DNA of 40,557 nucleotides from an uncultured bacterium (lineage in GTDB: Bacteria > Planctomycetota > UBA1135), in contig CALFOT010000074.1 in assembly GCA_937919925.1 (NCBI GenBank), forward strand, positions 1-40,557, given 5' to 3'. Within the stretch, counting starts at the first letter, position 1; every line of letters begins with the position of its first letter. The position numbers were made by a program, and so were the translations under genes. Positions 7,612-20,043 of this stretch are shown here, piece by piece. The notes under the pieces were generated by a model. The model saw nothing but the letters and a program-made list of their open reading frames with translations, had not been told where the DNA came from and made no database searches.

Positions 7612-8457
7612 TTAGACAGTTCTAAGTGGCAAGTTATCAAGTAGGTGCACCCCTTCGAGGCGAGCGCCGACGACTGCACGCCACGGTAACGTTGCGGAGG
7701 TGCTCGCTGACTCGAAGCGGCGGTCATCGACGACTGCAGCGTAAACCAGTTCGGCCGGGGAACCTTCAAAGCATGCCTGCATCCATGCTTCTAGCCGTCG
7801 TGGATTGCGCTCACCTGCTTGGAAAGCATCTGCGGCGGCGGTTAAGGATTGATGAAGTACCAGAGCCTGTTTGCGAGCGGCACTGGATAAACGCGCGTTG
7901 CGGCTCGAAAAGGCCAAACCATCGTCTTCGCGCAGCGTGGGGCACTCCTGGATGGTGAGCGGCAAATCGAAATCTTCGACCATACGCCGTACCAAAAAGA
8001 GCTGCTGAGCATCTTTTTGGCCAAAGAAAGCGATATGCGGCTGGCAACGTTGAAATAATTTCAACACCACCGTGAGCATGCCAGCGAAGTGCCCCGGGCG
8101 TGCGGCACCTTCAAAACGATCTCCGCAGGGGCCCGGCACGACCCCAGTGACAAAGCCCTCTGGATACATATCCTCTGGAGTTGGCAAATACACCGCATCC
8201 ACATGCAAGCTTTCGAGCATCTCTAAATCTTGTGCCAGGGTGCGCGGATAAGCCTTGAGATCATCGGGACGTTCAAACTGCAAAGGGTTAATAAAAACCG
8301 ATGCCAGGACTTGATCACACAGAGGCCGAGCGGTCACGAATAAAGTGGCATGGGCTTTGTGTAGGGCGCCCATCGTTGGCACCAAACCAAGCGTGGATGC
8401 CACGGTGAAACCGCTGCGCCATTGCTGCAACTGGGCGTGGCTGTGTAATATTTTCAT
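7612..8457 (-). CDS. panC: Pantoate--beta-alanine ligase (pantothenate synthetase)
   Basis: Joins pantoate and beta-alanine through a pantoyl-adenylate to make pantothenate, the precursor of coenzyme A. The 281 residues are the usual size. The adenylation motif VPTMGALHKAHATL is near the N-terminus, followed by SVFINPLQFERPDDL, GARPGHFAGMLTVV-like text, FFGQKDAQQL and SSRNARLS, all diagnostic. The start is the ATG at 8455-8457, with one base between it and the folK stop; the open frame's 32 extra upstream codons lie within folK. The gene is part of the pssA-folK-panC-ispE run. Confidence 0.96.
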   Translation of the reverse strand: MKILHSHAQLQQWRSGFTVASTLGLVPTMGALHKAHATLFVTARPLCDQVLASVFINPLQFERPDDLKAYPRTLAQDLEMLESLHVDAVYLPTPEDMYPEGFVTGVVPGPCGDRFEGAARPGHFAGMLTVVLKLFQRCQPHIAFFGQKDAQQLFLVRRMVEDFDLPLTIQECPTLREDDGLAFSSRNARLSSAARKQALVLHQSLTAAADAFQAGERNPRRLEAWMQACFEGSPAELVYAAVVDDRRFESASTSATLPWRAVVGARLEGVHLLDNLPLRTV

Positions 8458-8458
8458 C

Positions 8459-8920
8459 TCACGCTTGGAGTAGTTGGGCAAGTCGTTGGCTGGCGGTGAA
8501 ACCACTTGCGAGGAGCAAATCGGGTGCCAACTCAGCCAGCGGTTCCAGGACAAAGCGGCGCTGCTCGAGGCGTGGGTGCGGCACTTGCAGATCGGGCTCC
8601 ATCACCCGCAGCTGGTCATACATTAGCAAATCAAGATCGATCGTGCGTGGGCCGTTGGGTTGCGTGCGCACCCGCCCAAGTTGGTTTTCGATGCCCATCA
8701 TTGCCGCCAATAATTCTTGCGGCGACAAACTCGTTTCGCAGCGCAGAACGGCATTGACATAATCTGGCTGGGGCGGGCCAGCAATCGGAAGAGTCACACG
8801 AAAACTACTCAAAACCACCAATTCGATGCCTTTGGTGGCCTCTAAAGCACAGGCGGCACGATGCAAATACGCTTCGCGATCGCCCAGGTTCGAGCCTAAT
8901 CCTAAAAAAGCAATCGTCAT
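8459..8920 (-). CDS. folK: 2-amino-4-hydroxy-6-hydroxymethyldihydropteridine diphosphokinase
   Basis: Transfers pyrophosphate from ATP to the pterin in folate synthesis. At 153 residues it is the normal size. The N-terminal LGLGSNLGDRE, the central PDYVNAVL and the signature VRTQPNGPRTIDLDLLMY, with its paired metal-binding aspartates, are all present. It starts 8 bp after the pssA stop and is followed one base later by panC. Pairing of folK with panC is common in bacteria. No clear Shine-Dalgarno precedes the ATG. Confidence 0.96.
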   Translation of the reverse strand: MTIAFLGLGSNLGDREAYLHRAACALEATKGIELVVLSSFRVTLPIAGPPQPDYVNAVLRCETSLSPQELLAAMMGIENQLGRVRTQPNGPRTIDLDLLMYDQLRVMEPDLQVPHPRLEQRRFVLEPLAELAPDLLLASGFTASQRLAQLLQA

Positions 8921-8928
8921 TGAAAAAT

Positions 8929-9762
8929 TTAATGGCTGCTCGGTGGAACCTGAGTGTTGCGAAATAACGACGGCAAGTCACGCAGCAACGGTACAAACAC
9001 AAATAACACCGCCATCATCACCATGGCAAATTCGGGCTCGAGAAACAATAAGCCAAGCAACACGACAAATTTGGCCAGCGTTTTTACCGGGCGATGGGAG
9101 CGCGTCATCCAAGAAAAGAAATGTGGGTAAGGGACGCGCGATACCATCAGCAAGCCTAGCCCAATCAGTAAAAACGGGATGGAAACTAAACTCCAATACT
9201 TCAAGGAGAAGATGGCCTGCTCAGAAACATGGAATAAATCAATGTCTTCGACACCAAAGAAAAACAACACCAAAGCGATAGGCAAAGATGCCGCACCGGG
9301 CGATGGCAAGCCGATAAAGTGTGCGTGTTCGGCATTTAAATCTTCCACTTCGTGATCCAAATTAAAACGCGCTAAACGCAGCACCGCGCAGCAGGAAAAA
9401 ATCACTGGGGCAATCACCATAAAACGCGGATGCATGTGGATGCCGAGCTCTGGCCCCATGACGCGTAGCAGAGTGATCGACAGAATCGCTGGCGCCACAC
9501 CAAAAGTAACACAATCTGCCAAGCTATCTAGTTGGGCACCGAGCGGACTGGCACTCCCCGTCATCCGGGCAAGCTTGCCATCGACAGCATCGAGCACGTT
9601 GGCGAGCACCAAGTACAGCCCCCCCTCATAGAGCCGATGAGGGTCATTCTCCAAAATTGCCGTGACACAAAGCAGAATCGCAACCACCCCGCAGGCAAGG
9701 TTCCCAAGGGTGACTAAATTCTGTGGTGACAAGACTTGTGGCGGACGTGGCTCCGAATCCAT
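8929..9762 (-). CDS. pssA: CDP-diacylglycerol--serine O-phosphatidyltransferase
   Basis: Integral membrane enzyme that makes phosphatidylserine from CDP-diacylglycerol and serine. The CDP-alcohol phosphotransferase signature is exact: Asp58, Asp61-Gly62, Ala65-Arg66, Gly75, Asp79 and Asp83. The 277 residues include several hydrophobic segments (about 15-35, 95-115, 150-175, 185-205 and 230-260). It is the first gene of the minus-strand metabolic run. The ATG at 9760-9762 lies only six bases from a TAGAAT -10-like box, so the mRNA may be leaderless. The divergent M28 peptidase starts 52 bp away. Confidence 0.93.
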   Translation of the reverse strand: MDSEPRPPQVLSPQNLVTLGNLACGVVAILLCVTAILENDPHRLYEGGLYLVLANVLDAVDGKLARMTGSASPLGAQLDSLADCVTFGVAPAILSITLLRVMGPELGIHMHPRFMVIAPVIFSCCAVLRLARFNLDHEVEDLNAEHAHFIGLPSPGAASLPIALVLFFFGVEDIDLFHVSEQAIFSLKYWSLVSIPFLLIGLGLLMVSRVPYPHFFSWMTRSHRPVKTLAKFVVLLGLLFLEPEFAMVMMAVLFVFVPLLRDLPSLFRNTQVPPSSH

Positions 9763-9768
9763 AGGAAG

Positions 9769-9774
9769 ATTCTA
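9769..9774 (-). promoter_or_regulatory. Possible -10 box of pssA (leaderless start)
   Basis: TAGAAT on the minus strand ends six bases before the pssA ATG. A start site at the usual distance would fall on or next to the start codon. No convincing -35 hexamer is seen 16-18 bases upstream, so this is tentative. Confidence 0.35.
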
Positions 9775-9814
9775 TCCTGGAACACCCGCGGCCGTACTAG
9801 CCTACAAACTGAAC

Positions 9815-11593
9815 ATGCATTCCCGTCTCACTCCACTCCTTTTTGCCCTACTCGCATTTCCTTGCTGGGCGCCTGCTCAAGAGGCAACACCGCTACTCAC
9901 GCCCCCCTCTCTCACGGGCCTGGATGCTGTCGACCCCATCGTGGATGCAATTTATGCCATCCCTGATGCGGATCTGCAGGTGGATCAAATTCTCGATCAC
10001 TTAGTCAATCAAATCGGTCCTCGTCTGACTAGCTCCAAGAATTTGACCGCCGCCGCTGAGTGGGCGGTGAAACAATTCCAGAGTTATGGGTTTCAAAACG
10101 TGCGGATGGAAGAGTGGGGCACTTTCCCAGTCGGCTTTGACCGTCAACATGCGCACGGACAAATAACGGCACCAGAGCAAATGGATTTAGTGTTCATGAC
10201 CCGCTCCTGGACCCCCGGCACCAAGGGGGCGCAACGCGGGCCGGCCTTACGCGCACCCACGTCCGAGGAAGAGTTGGCCGCATTGAAAGGCAAACTCGCC
10301 GGCGCGTGGATTGTTGCTTCCTCGGGAACTTACGCCCCACGTTTTGATCTAGACAGTGACGAGCTGCGCGATCGCTTCGGCACGCTCTGTGATGCTGAGG
10401 GCATTGCCGGCGTGATTCGACCTGGCAACAAAAGTGGTTTGCTGGTGACCTCCGGGCAATACAAAGTAGATTGGGACAACCTGCCGACGCGAGTCTCGAT
10501 TCAATTATTGCGCGATCAATTCAGCCAAATTTATCAGCTGTTGGAGGAAGGGCAGGCCGTAGAGTTGGAGTTTGATATCGCTCAAACCTTCACCCAGGGT
10601 CCTATCCCACTCTACAACGTGATTGCTGAAATCCCGGGCACCGATTTGGCGGACGAACTGATTGTTTTTGGTGGGCACCTTGATTCCTGGGATGGCGCAG
10701 GTGGCGCCCAGGACAATGGAACGGGTACTTCCACCACTTTAGAAGCCGCACGAATCTTGCTGCAATCTCTGCAAGAGCAGGGCCTAAAGCCGCGTCGCAC
10801 GATTCGCTTTATGCTGTGGAGCGGAGAAGAACAAGGCTTGTTGGGTTCGCGCGCATACATCGACCAACACCCTGAAGAAAGCGCGCATATTTCCGCGGTC
10901 ATCGTGCACGACGGCGGCACCAACGCGTGCTCTGGCATTCGTGCCACGCCACTCATGATGCCTTTGTTTGAAGAAGCATTCGGCCCCATCATCAACCACA
11001 CGGCTGCAGCCGAGGACGACAATCTGCGCTTTCGATTGGTTGCTGCCGAACGTCTGCCACGCGGCGTCGGCAGCGATCATGATTCCTATCTTAGTGTCGA
11101 GGTTCCCGGATTTTTCTGGGAACAAATGGGCGGCGTGAACTACACCTACGTGCATCACACACAGTACGATTGGGTTGATCAAGTGGTACCGGCATTCCAA
11201 AGAGGCACCGCTCGCGTGGTAGCTGCGGCGGCATGGCGCTTGGCAAACATGAATCAAGCTGTGCCACGGGAAGACATGGGTAGCCGCACAACGCGCGGCA
11301 ACCAAGAAAATCGCCGCCGCCTCGGCGTGTTCCTTGGCGAAGGGATGGAGATTGATGAGCTAGTCGACGGCAGCCTTGCCGCCAAGGCTGGCATGAGTAA
11401 GGGTGATGTGCTGGTGAGTATTAACGGCACTGCGATGCACGCTTTGTCTGATGTGGGTGCCGCTTTGCGAGCTGTGCAGGGTAATACGGCGACAGTGGTG
11501 TGGAAACGTGGTGAGGTGCTGATGGCTGCTGAGTTCGATTGGAAGGTCCAAACAGCGAATCTGGTCCCCTTGAGTGTTCCGCTTGCAAATTGA
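9815..11593 (+). CDS. Secreted M28-family metallopeptidase with C-terminal PDZ domain
   Basis: A 592-residue zinc aminopeptidase or carboxypeptidase. The start is the ATG at 9815, which opens directly into a signal peptide (LTPLLFALLAFPCWAPAQ); the open frame extends 51 codons further upstream into antisense pssA. Zinc-site motifs are GGHLDSWDGAGGAQDNG (His288, aspartate near 301), SGEEQGLLGSRAY with the catalytic Glu pair near 337, and YVHHTQYDW (His near 447). A PA-like insert lies at about 130-230. A PDZ domain (LGVFLGEGMEIDELVDGSLAAKAG) occupies about 490-585. The last 11 or so codons and the stop lie inside the left repeat of the downstream IS, so the natural C-terminus was replaced. The catalytic and PDZ parts are untouched. 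Confidence 0.92.
   Translation: MHSRLTPLLFALLAFPCWAPAQEATPLLTPPSLTGLDAVDPIVDAIYAIPDADLQVDQILDHLVNQIGPRLTSSKNLTAAAEWAVKQFQSYGFQNVRMEEWGTFPVGFDRQHAHGQITAPEQMDLVFMTRSWTPGTKGAQRGPALRAPTSEEELAALKGKLAGAWIVASSGTYAPRFDLDSDELRDRFGTLCDAEGIAGVIRPGNKSGLLVTSGQYKVDWDNLPTRVSIQLLRDQFSQIYQLLEEGQAVELEFDIAQTFTQGPIPLYNVIAEIPGTDLADELIVFGGHLDSWDGAGGAQDNGTGTSTTLEAARILLQSLQEQGLKPRRTIRFMLWSGEEQGLLGSRAYIDQHPEESAHISAVIVHDGGTNACSGIRATPLMMPLFEEAFGPIINHTAAAEDDNLRFRLVAAERLPRGVGSDHDSYLSVEVPGFFWEQMGGVNYTYVHHTQYDWVDQVVPAFQRGTARVVAAAAWRLANMNQAVPREDMGSRTTRGNQENRRRLGVFLGEGMEIDELVDGSLAAKAGMSKGDVLVSINGTAMHALSDVGAALRAVQGNTATVVWKRGEVLMAAEFDWKVQTANLVPLSVPLAN
11557..11580 (+). repeat. Left terminal inverted repeat of the IS1-like element
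   Basis: Begins GAATCTGGTCCCCTTG. It matches the reverse complement of 12661-12684 at 21 of 24 positions, with differences at repeat positions 9, 17 and 22. It also encodes part of the peptidase C-terminus. Confidence 0.75.
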
Positions 11594-11615
11594 TTCCGTA
11601 TCTCCAGATCTTATT

Positions 11616-11657
11616 AAACGTCCTCCTGGCACCCAACCAGGAGGACGTTTCTTGTTT
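11616..11657 (+). terminator. Hairpin at IS left end: terminator that also buries the transposase ribosome binding site
   Basis: AAACGTCCTCCTGG (11616-11629) pairs perfectly with the inverse ending at 11650, with loop CACCCAA, and is followed by TTTCTTGTTT. It can end transcripts from the peptidase gene. The right arm contains AGGAGG (11639-11644), seven bases before the TTG start of the transposase. In read-through RNA the stem would therefore hide the ribosome binding site. Confidence 0.75.
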
Positions 11658-12685
11658 AAGCCACCCCATTGCCCCAACCGTTTTTGTGCCAGTGAATCTC
11701 CAGAAATTGCTTTTCGTTTTTGCCGTCGCGGGTCATTTTTAAGAAAATGTGACGGACGCCGCATCCCTCGATTTCGTTGTCTAATATGTAATCGAGGCTT
11801 CAGCTCTCAAACTTTCCGCGGTAATTATCGGTGGCGAAAACCAATTTTGCATCATTCCCTTATGCATTTACTTTGCTCAAAAGTAACGCGTCGACAGGCC
11901 GCCAGAATTTTGGGAGTCAATCGAAAAACCGTGGAGCGGCGCTTCACGCTCCTCTCCCGCATAGCTCACGATTTTCACCGAGCCCAGTTAAACCAATCCA
12001 GGGAGAGGGGCGGAATCCATGGTGTTTTTCAGATTGACGAGCTAGAAACTTTTGAGCATAACCGCAGGATTAAACCGGTCACGCTTGCCGTGACGATCGA
12101 GCGACACAGCTATTTCATTTTGGGTGCTTTCGCTGGGAAAATGGGTTCACGAGGACAACTGAATAGCCAGTACCGACGGCGAAAAAGGTTAATCGAAATG
12201 GAGGAAGGGCCTCGGCGATCCGAATCACGGCGCGTCGTTCGCAAATCTTTCGATCTCCTAAATTACTACTTGGATCCAAAGGCCTCCGCACACCTCCAGA
12301 GCGATAAGAAAAAATCCTATCCCGTAGAGCTGAAGAAGTCCTGCTGGGGCCGCGACATTCAGCATGAAGTGACGAGCAGTAGAGATGTGCGGGATTATCA
12401 CAACGCACTATTCCCGATTAATCACACTCTGGCCATGATGCGCGACGGGCTTTCTTGTTTGGTTCGACGGAGCTGGGCTGCATCCAAGAAGAAATCGGGC
12501 CTGCAGCGACACTGTTGGATATGGATTGCATGGCGAAACTACGTGCGAGGAGTCACTAACCGTACCAAGACAACACCTGCTCAGGCGCTCGGTGTTAGCC
12601 TCTCATCTTTTCAAATGAAAGAAATTTACCATTGGAGGTGGCCCATGAGACTGCAAGCAAGGCACACCCAAGGGGTCCAGATTCC

Positions 12686-12689
<4 letters not shown>
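11652..12689 (+). CDS. IS1-like transposase with zinc ribbon and HTH
   Basis: The TTG at 11652 is preferred because AGGAGG ends seven bases upstream. The open frame begins earlier, at 11574, inside the peptidase and the hairpin. The 345-residue product has an N-terminal zinc ribbon (Cys7, Cys12, Cys43, Cys46), then GDGRR-like CDGRRIPRFRC text. A helix-turn-helix (VTRRQAARILGVNRKTVERR, 78-97) follows, and then a DDE-like core with Asp129 in QIDELETFE and Asp218 in LQSDKKKSYP. The third acidic residue is not obvious where IS1 has it; the aligned text is FPINHTLAMMRDG. The C-terminus includes WIAWRNYVRGVTNR. The TAG stop lies in flanking DNA and overlaps the ABC-F stop on the other strand. Confidence 0.75.
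12661..12684 (-). repeat. Right terminal inverted repeat of the IS1-like element
   Basis: Its reverse complement begins GAATCTGGACCCCTTG. It lies inside the 3' end of the transposase frame, whose stop codon falls just outside the repeat. Confidence 0.75.
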
Positions 12690-15941
<3,252 letters not shown>

Positions 15942-15949
<8 letters not shown>

Positions 15950-16982
15950 TCAGCCAAGCAATGATCTCGAAGCCGCACAGGAGTTTGCCGCGGCCTTTCA
16001 AAAACTGCGTGAGCAGATAGGCAAAGTGGTGGTCGGTCAAGAGCAGGTGGTTGAGGAGCTCGCCATTGCCATCGCAGCCCGTGGTCATGCCATCCTTGTT
16101 GGCGTGCCGGGCCTCGCAAAGACTTTGCTGGTAAGTACTTTCGCACGCGCATTGGATTTGGATTTCCGCCGTATCCAGTTCACGCCGGACCTTATGCCGG
16201 CGGATATCACTGGTGCGGAAGTCCTCCACGCGGATCCAGAAACTGGCGAACGTAGCTTCCGCTTTGTCAAAGGCCCGGTGTTCGCCAACATCGTCCTTGC
16301 GGATGAAATTAACCGCACACCACCGAAAACCCAGGCAGCGCTGCTCGAAGCCATGCAAGAGCGCCAAGTCACTTCTGGAAATAAAACGCGGCCACTGCCG
16401 GAACCGTTCTTTGTGTTAGCTACGCAAAATCCGATTGAGCAAGAGGGCACCTACCCGCTCCCCGAAGCCGCACTCGACCGCTTCCTGTTCCTCATCAAAG
16501 TGGATTACCCCAGCGAAAGGGAAGAGGCTGAAATTCTGCGCCGCACCACCGGTGCAGTAGAAGCGGAAGTTGAAAAGGTGATGGATGCAGAAAAAATGCA
16601 CCACATGCAAGCCCTGGTGCGGCAAGTACCCGTTGCCGATAGCGTGATTCACTATGCCGTCGCCATCGCGCGCGCTTCCCGCCCCTCTGCCGAAGCACCA
16701 GAGTTTATTCGTAAGTGGGTAACCTGGGGCGCCGGCCCGCGCGCTTCGCAAAATATGATTCTGGCGGCCAAGGCACGTGCGTTGTTGCAAGGCCGCTTGC
16801 ACGCTTCGGCGTTGGATATCGACGCCGTGGCGCCATCTGTACTGCGCCATCGTATTTTGACCAACTTCGCTGCAGAGGCTGAAAACGTCACTCCGGACGA
16901 CATCATCCAACGCTTGCTGCAAGAAACCAAAGCTCACACCAGCGCACTTCACGGGGATCGTGCGGCAGGTATCGGATCCTAA
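15942..16982 (+). CDS. MoxR-family AAA+ ATPase
   Basis: A 346-residue AAA+ ATPase of the MoxR/RavA clade, thought to act as a chaperone for partner vWA proteins. Walker A is GVPGLAKT, Walker B VLADEINRTPPKTQAALLEAMQE, sensor 1 FVLATQNPIEQEGTYPLPEAALDRF. The C-terminal lid domain includes WVTWGAGPRASQNMILAAKARAL. The next genes encode DUF58 and two vWA proteins, the classic MoxR partners. The N-terminal codons overlap the FtsB-like gene and the end overlaps the DUF58 gene, so the cluster is translated from one message. Confidence 0.95.
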
Positions 16983-17862
16983 GCTGCGGGCTCGGTTAGC
17001 GCGGCTCGAGTTGCGCTCCAGAACCGCAGTGGAAGGCTTGCGCGGAGGACGTCACCGTTCGCCCTTACGTGGGGCCAGCACAACTTTTGCGCAGCATCGT
17101 GAATACGTCGCCGGCGACGATATTCGGCATTTGGATTGGCGGTTGATGGCGCGCTCTGATCGCAACATCATTCGGGAATACGAAGCGGAAACGGATTTGC
17201 GTTTATGGTTGGTGGTGGATGCTTCGGCATCTATGGCGTTTACCACCGGCGAGTGGTCAAAGCTGGAATACGCAACCTGGCTGGCTGCGGCTTTAGCCCG
17301 CGTGGCGTGTGATCAGAGCGATATGTTCGGTTTGTTTCTCACCCACGGCGATCGCCTCGAGCGTCCCCTGCCAGCGCGCGGCGGCGAAGCGCACTGGGCT
17401 TCGTTGTGCCAGCACCTTGCCGCGCTTGAGCCAGAGGGTGCGGGCGATCCAGCCACTGGATTACGCTTAGCCGGTGCACAAATGGAGGGCCGCGGGTTGG
17501 TGGTTTGGATTAGCGATAACCTCGGCGATCCAGAGTCCGCGGCACAAGCTGCTGGTATGTTGCGCCGCGCCGGACACGATTTGATTGTCATGCGTACCTT
17601 GGATCACGCGGAAATCGATTTCTCCTTCCAACACAACACGCGCTTTGAAGGACTCGAAACGGATTTGCGCCTGCGCTTGGATCCCAACGCCATACGCGCA
17701 GCCTACTTGGAAGAGTTTGAAGCCCACGGTGCCGATTTACGCCGACGCCTACGTTCTGCAGGCTGCGCCTTCCGCCGCATGCCGATTGAAGAACCTCTAG
17801 AAGCCGGACTGGTGGAATTCTTGGCGCGCCGCAACGCTGCGAAACCTGGGAGGTCACGTTGA
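16960..17862 (+). CDS. DUF58 domain protein (vWA-like)
   Basis: A 300-residue cytoplasmic protein. The DUF58 core GASTTFAQHREYVAGDDIRHLDWRLMAR lies near residues 38-65, followed by a vWA-like metal site, VVDASASM, at about 85-92. It starts at the GTG at 16960, inside the end of moxR (23-bp overlap). It ends where the TTG of the next gene overlaps its stop as TTGA. DUF58 proteins travel with MoxR ATPases and are thought to be their clients or adaptors; the mechanism is unknown. Confidence 0.92.
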   Translation: MRQVSDPKLRARLARLELRSRTAVEGLRGGRHRSPLRGASTTFAQHREYVAGDDIRHLDWRLMARSDRNIIREYEAETDLRLWLVVDASASMAFTTGEWSKLEYATWLAAALARVACDQSDMFGLFLTHGDRLERPLPARGGEAHWASLCQHLAALEPEGAGDPATGLRLAGAQMEGRGLVVWISDNLGDPESAAQAAGMLRRAGHDLIVMRTLDHAEIDFSFQHNTRFEGLETDLRLRLDPNAIRAAYLEEFEAHGADLRRRLRSAGCAFRRMPIEEPLEAGLVEFLARRNAAKPGRSR

Positions 17863-20027
17863 TCTTCACCGTTCCGGGCATGTTATGGACTCTCCCGCTG
17901 GTCGGCGTGCCGATTGTGATTCATTTGCTGCAACGGCGCCGCTTTCGCAAAGTGCAGTTCAGCGCAATGGAGTTCTTGCAGCGCGCATTACGGCGTACGC
18001 GCCGCCGCATTTTGCTCGAAGACATGATCTTGCTGCTGCTGCGCACCTTGGCGGTACTGTTGTTGATTTTGGCTTTAGCACGGCCAAGTAGCGAAGGTTT
18101 GCCTCTGGCTTTAGGTAGAGATGCACGTGCTGAGTTAATCGTTCTGGATGCCTCGATGTCAATGGACTTCCGCAACGAAGATCAATCCACTTATGAACGC
18201 GCGCTTGCTATTGCCGGCAAACGTTTGGGAGAACTGGATGCTGGTTTGGATGACCGCGCTGCCATCATCCGCGCAGGCCTAGCCACGGAGCGCATAGCCT
18301 CAGGCGACCCCAACGAAGTGCAAGCTGCGCTGCGTGAGTTGCAACGCCCCGATGCCGTACGCGGTGATTTGACTGGGGCTTTGCTGGCAGCAATCCGTAC
18401 CGTGAGTGATTTGGCGCTGGAGACGGGGCAAGTACGCGTGACCATTCTTACTGATTTACAAGCCAACTTGTGGAATCAAGATAGCAGCATGGTGACGCCT
18501 CTTGAAGAATTGGTCGCGCTGGGTTGTGCAGTGGAGTTAGTGGATTGCGGAGTCCCACCGCGCAACAACATTGCAGTCACTGCACTCACTCTGTCTTCTG
18601 CACGTTTGGTGCGCGGGGATTCCTGCACGGCCAATGTGGTGTTGCGCAACTTTGGCAATCTACCCAAGGATGTTCAAGCCACTTTATTGATCGACGATTC
18701 TCCAGTTGCCACCCGCAAATTCAGTTTGTCCGCTCTAGAGCAACGCGATTGGAATGTGCCTTTATCCCCCATGGAAGTCGGCGCGCGGGCCGTAGAAGTT
18801 CGCCTCCAACACGACCAACTGTTGGCCGATGATTCCCGCACCGCCACTTTAACGGTGGATGATGGACTGCAAGTGGTCCTGGTGGGTCAAGAAGCTTCCC
18901 CGCAACAAGCGCCCGGTGTATTTGATGCGCTGCAACGGTATCTCCAACTTGGGGAGCAAGCCCCACTCCGCCCCCGCGCGGTACCGGTGCTGCAACTCAC
19001 CCCAGCCGATGTCGCAGAAGCCGATTTGCTGGTGTTGGCCGATCCAGGCACGATTCCGCCGCGAGTCGTACAAACCCTGGTGCCTTTTGTGGCGCGCGGT
19101 GGCGGCTTGCTCCTTGCTGTCGGTCCGCAAACGGGGCAAGCAGAACTCCAACTCTTGCTCGACGCATTGGGATCGGTTGGTGTCGGTGTAGGCGAAGTGG
19201 TTTCCAATCAAGAATCACCGGCACGCGTTGCTATCGCTGCACCCGAACATGCCGCGTTGCGCTTCTTCAGCGACCAACGTTGGCAACCCTTGCTCACCGA
19301 AGTACCCCACTACAGTTATCGCCCCATCGCGGTAGATCCGCGGGCAGCCACCCCCGCTGCCACCGTGTTGCGCTTTCTCACTGCCAACGCCGAAATCGAT
19401 AGTGGTGCTGCCTTAGTGGATTGGGAGTTTGGTTACGGCCGCGTTGCCTTATTGGCGGCAGCCCCACATGGCACTTGGAACCGGATGGAGGAAGTTCCCG
19501 GCGGAACCTTGCCGCTGCTCTACGACTTGCTGTTTTCGCTGGCACCGCAACCGGGTTACCGCACTGCCTATGAAGTCGGGGCAAGTTTGGCGGTCACCCT
19601 AGATTTCCCGCCTACCGATACCGAACTCATCAATCCAGATGGAGCGCGCCGCAGCCAGGTTGCCGCCGTCAGCATCTTGGCGGAAGGGCGCCACCGCTTG
19701 GAACTTGTGGCGGCAGTACCACAACCTGGCATTTGGATTTTGAACACGCACCTGCTGTTACCCGATGGCGCAGAAGCGCCGCTGAGTTTGCGTTTGGCGG
19801 TGGTACCCCCAGCCCTGGAAAGTGATTTGCGTGCTTCCACCCCAGAGGAGCTGCGCAGTTTCTTGCCCAAGAGCATTCGTCTCGGCCGCCCTGAGGATCT
19901 TGATGATGAGGGTTTTATCAATAATCATTTGCCTCGTGACCTCATGCGTACCTTGTTATTTTTACTCCTCGCGTGCTTGGTAAGTGAAACCTTACTCGCC
20001 ACGATGCTTGACCGGAGGCGCACTTGA
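17859..20027 (+). CDS. BatA-like membrane protein with vWA domain
   Basis: A 722-residue membrane protein. The TTG at 17859 is supported by GGGAGG five bases upstream and by the TTGA overlap with the DUF58 stop. The N-terminus has the BatA-type pair of hydrophobic segments (PGMLWTLPLVGVPIVIHLL, then the LLLLRTLAVLLLILALARP region) around the basic RRRFRKVQFSAMEFLQ. A vWA domain follows with VLDASMSMDF at about 93-102. A central Ig-like and glutamine-amidotransferase-like region extends to about 690, ending in a single transmembrane helix (LMRTLLFLLLACLVSETLLA). It probably presents large domains outside the cytoplasm. It partners MoxR/DUF58 by context. Confidence 0.9.
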   Translation: MIFTVPGMLWTLPLVGVPIVIHLLQRRRFRKVQFSAMEFLQRALRRTRRRILLEDMILLLLRTLAVLLLILALARPSSEGLPLALGRDARAELIVLDASMSMDFRNEDQSTYERALAIAGKRLGELDAGLDDRAAIIRAGLATERIASGDPNEVQAALRELQRPDAVRGDLTGALLAAIRTVSDLALETGQVRVTILTDLQANLWNQDSSMVTPLEELVALGCAVELVDCGVPPRNNIAVTALTLSSARLVRGDSCTANVVLRNFGNLPKDVQATLLIDDSPVATRKFSLSALEQRDWNVPLSPMEVGARAVEVRLQHDQLLADDSRTATLTVDDGLQVVLVGQEASPQQAPGVFDALQRYLQLGEQAPLRPRAVPVLQLTPADVAEADLLVLADPGTIPPRVVQTLVPFVARGGGLLLAVGPQTGQAELQLLLDALGSVGVGVGEVVSNQESPARVAIAAPEHAALRFFSDQRWQPLLTEVPHYSYRPIAVDPRAATPAATVLRFLTANAEIDSGAALVDWEFGYGRVALLAAAPHGTWNRMEEVPGGTLPLLYDLLFSLAPQPGYRTAYEVGASLAVTLDFPPTDTELINPDGARRSQVAAVSILAEGRHRLELVAAVPQPGIWILNTHLLLPDGAEAPLSLRLAVVPPALESDLRASTPEELRSFLPKSIRLGRPEDLDDEGFINNHLPRDLMRTLLFLLLACLVSETLLATMLDRRRT

Positions 20028-20043
20028 TGCGTAACCCTCCCCA

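Larger units (their letters stand above)
11557..12684 (+). mobile_element. IS1-like insertion sequence
   Basis: Imperfect 24-bp terminal inverted repeats (21 of 24 matching) lie at 11557-11580 and 12661-12684. After a two-base shift a shared GCTTGCA extends the match. One plus-strand transposase fills the inside, and a strong hairpin sits behind the left end. The element is wedged between the convergent peptidase and ABC-F genes. Its left end contains the peptidase stop and its right end touches the ABC-F stop. No target duplication is evident next to the repeats, which suggests an old or rearranged insertion, or that the true ends lie a few bases out. Confidence 0.75.
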
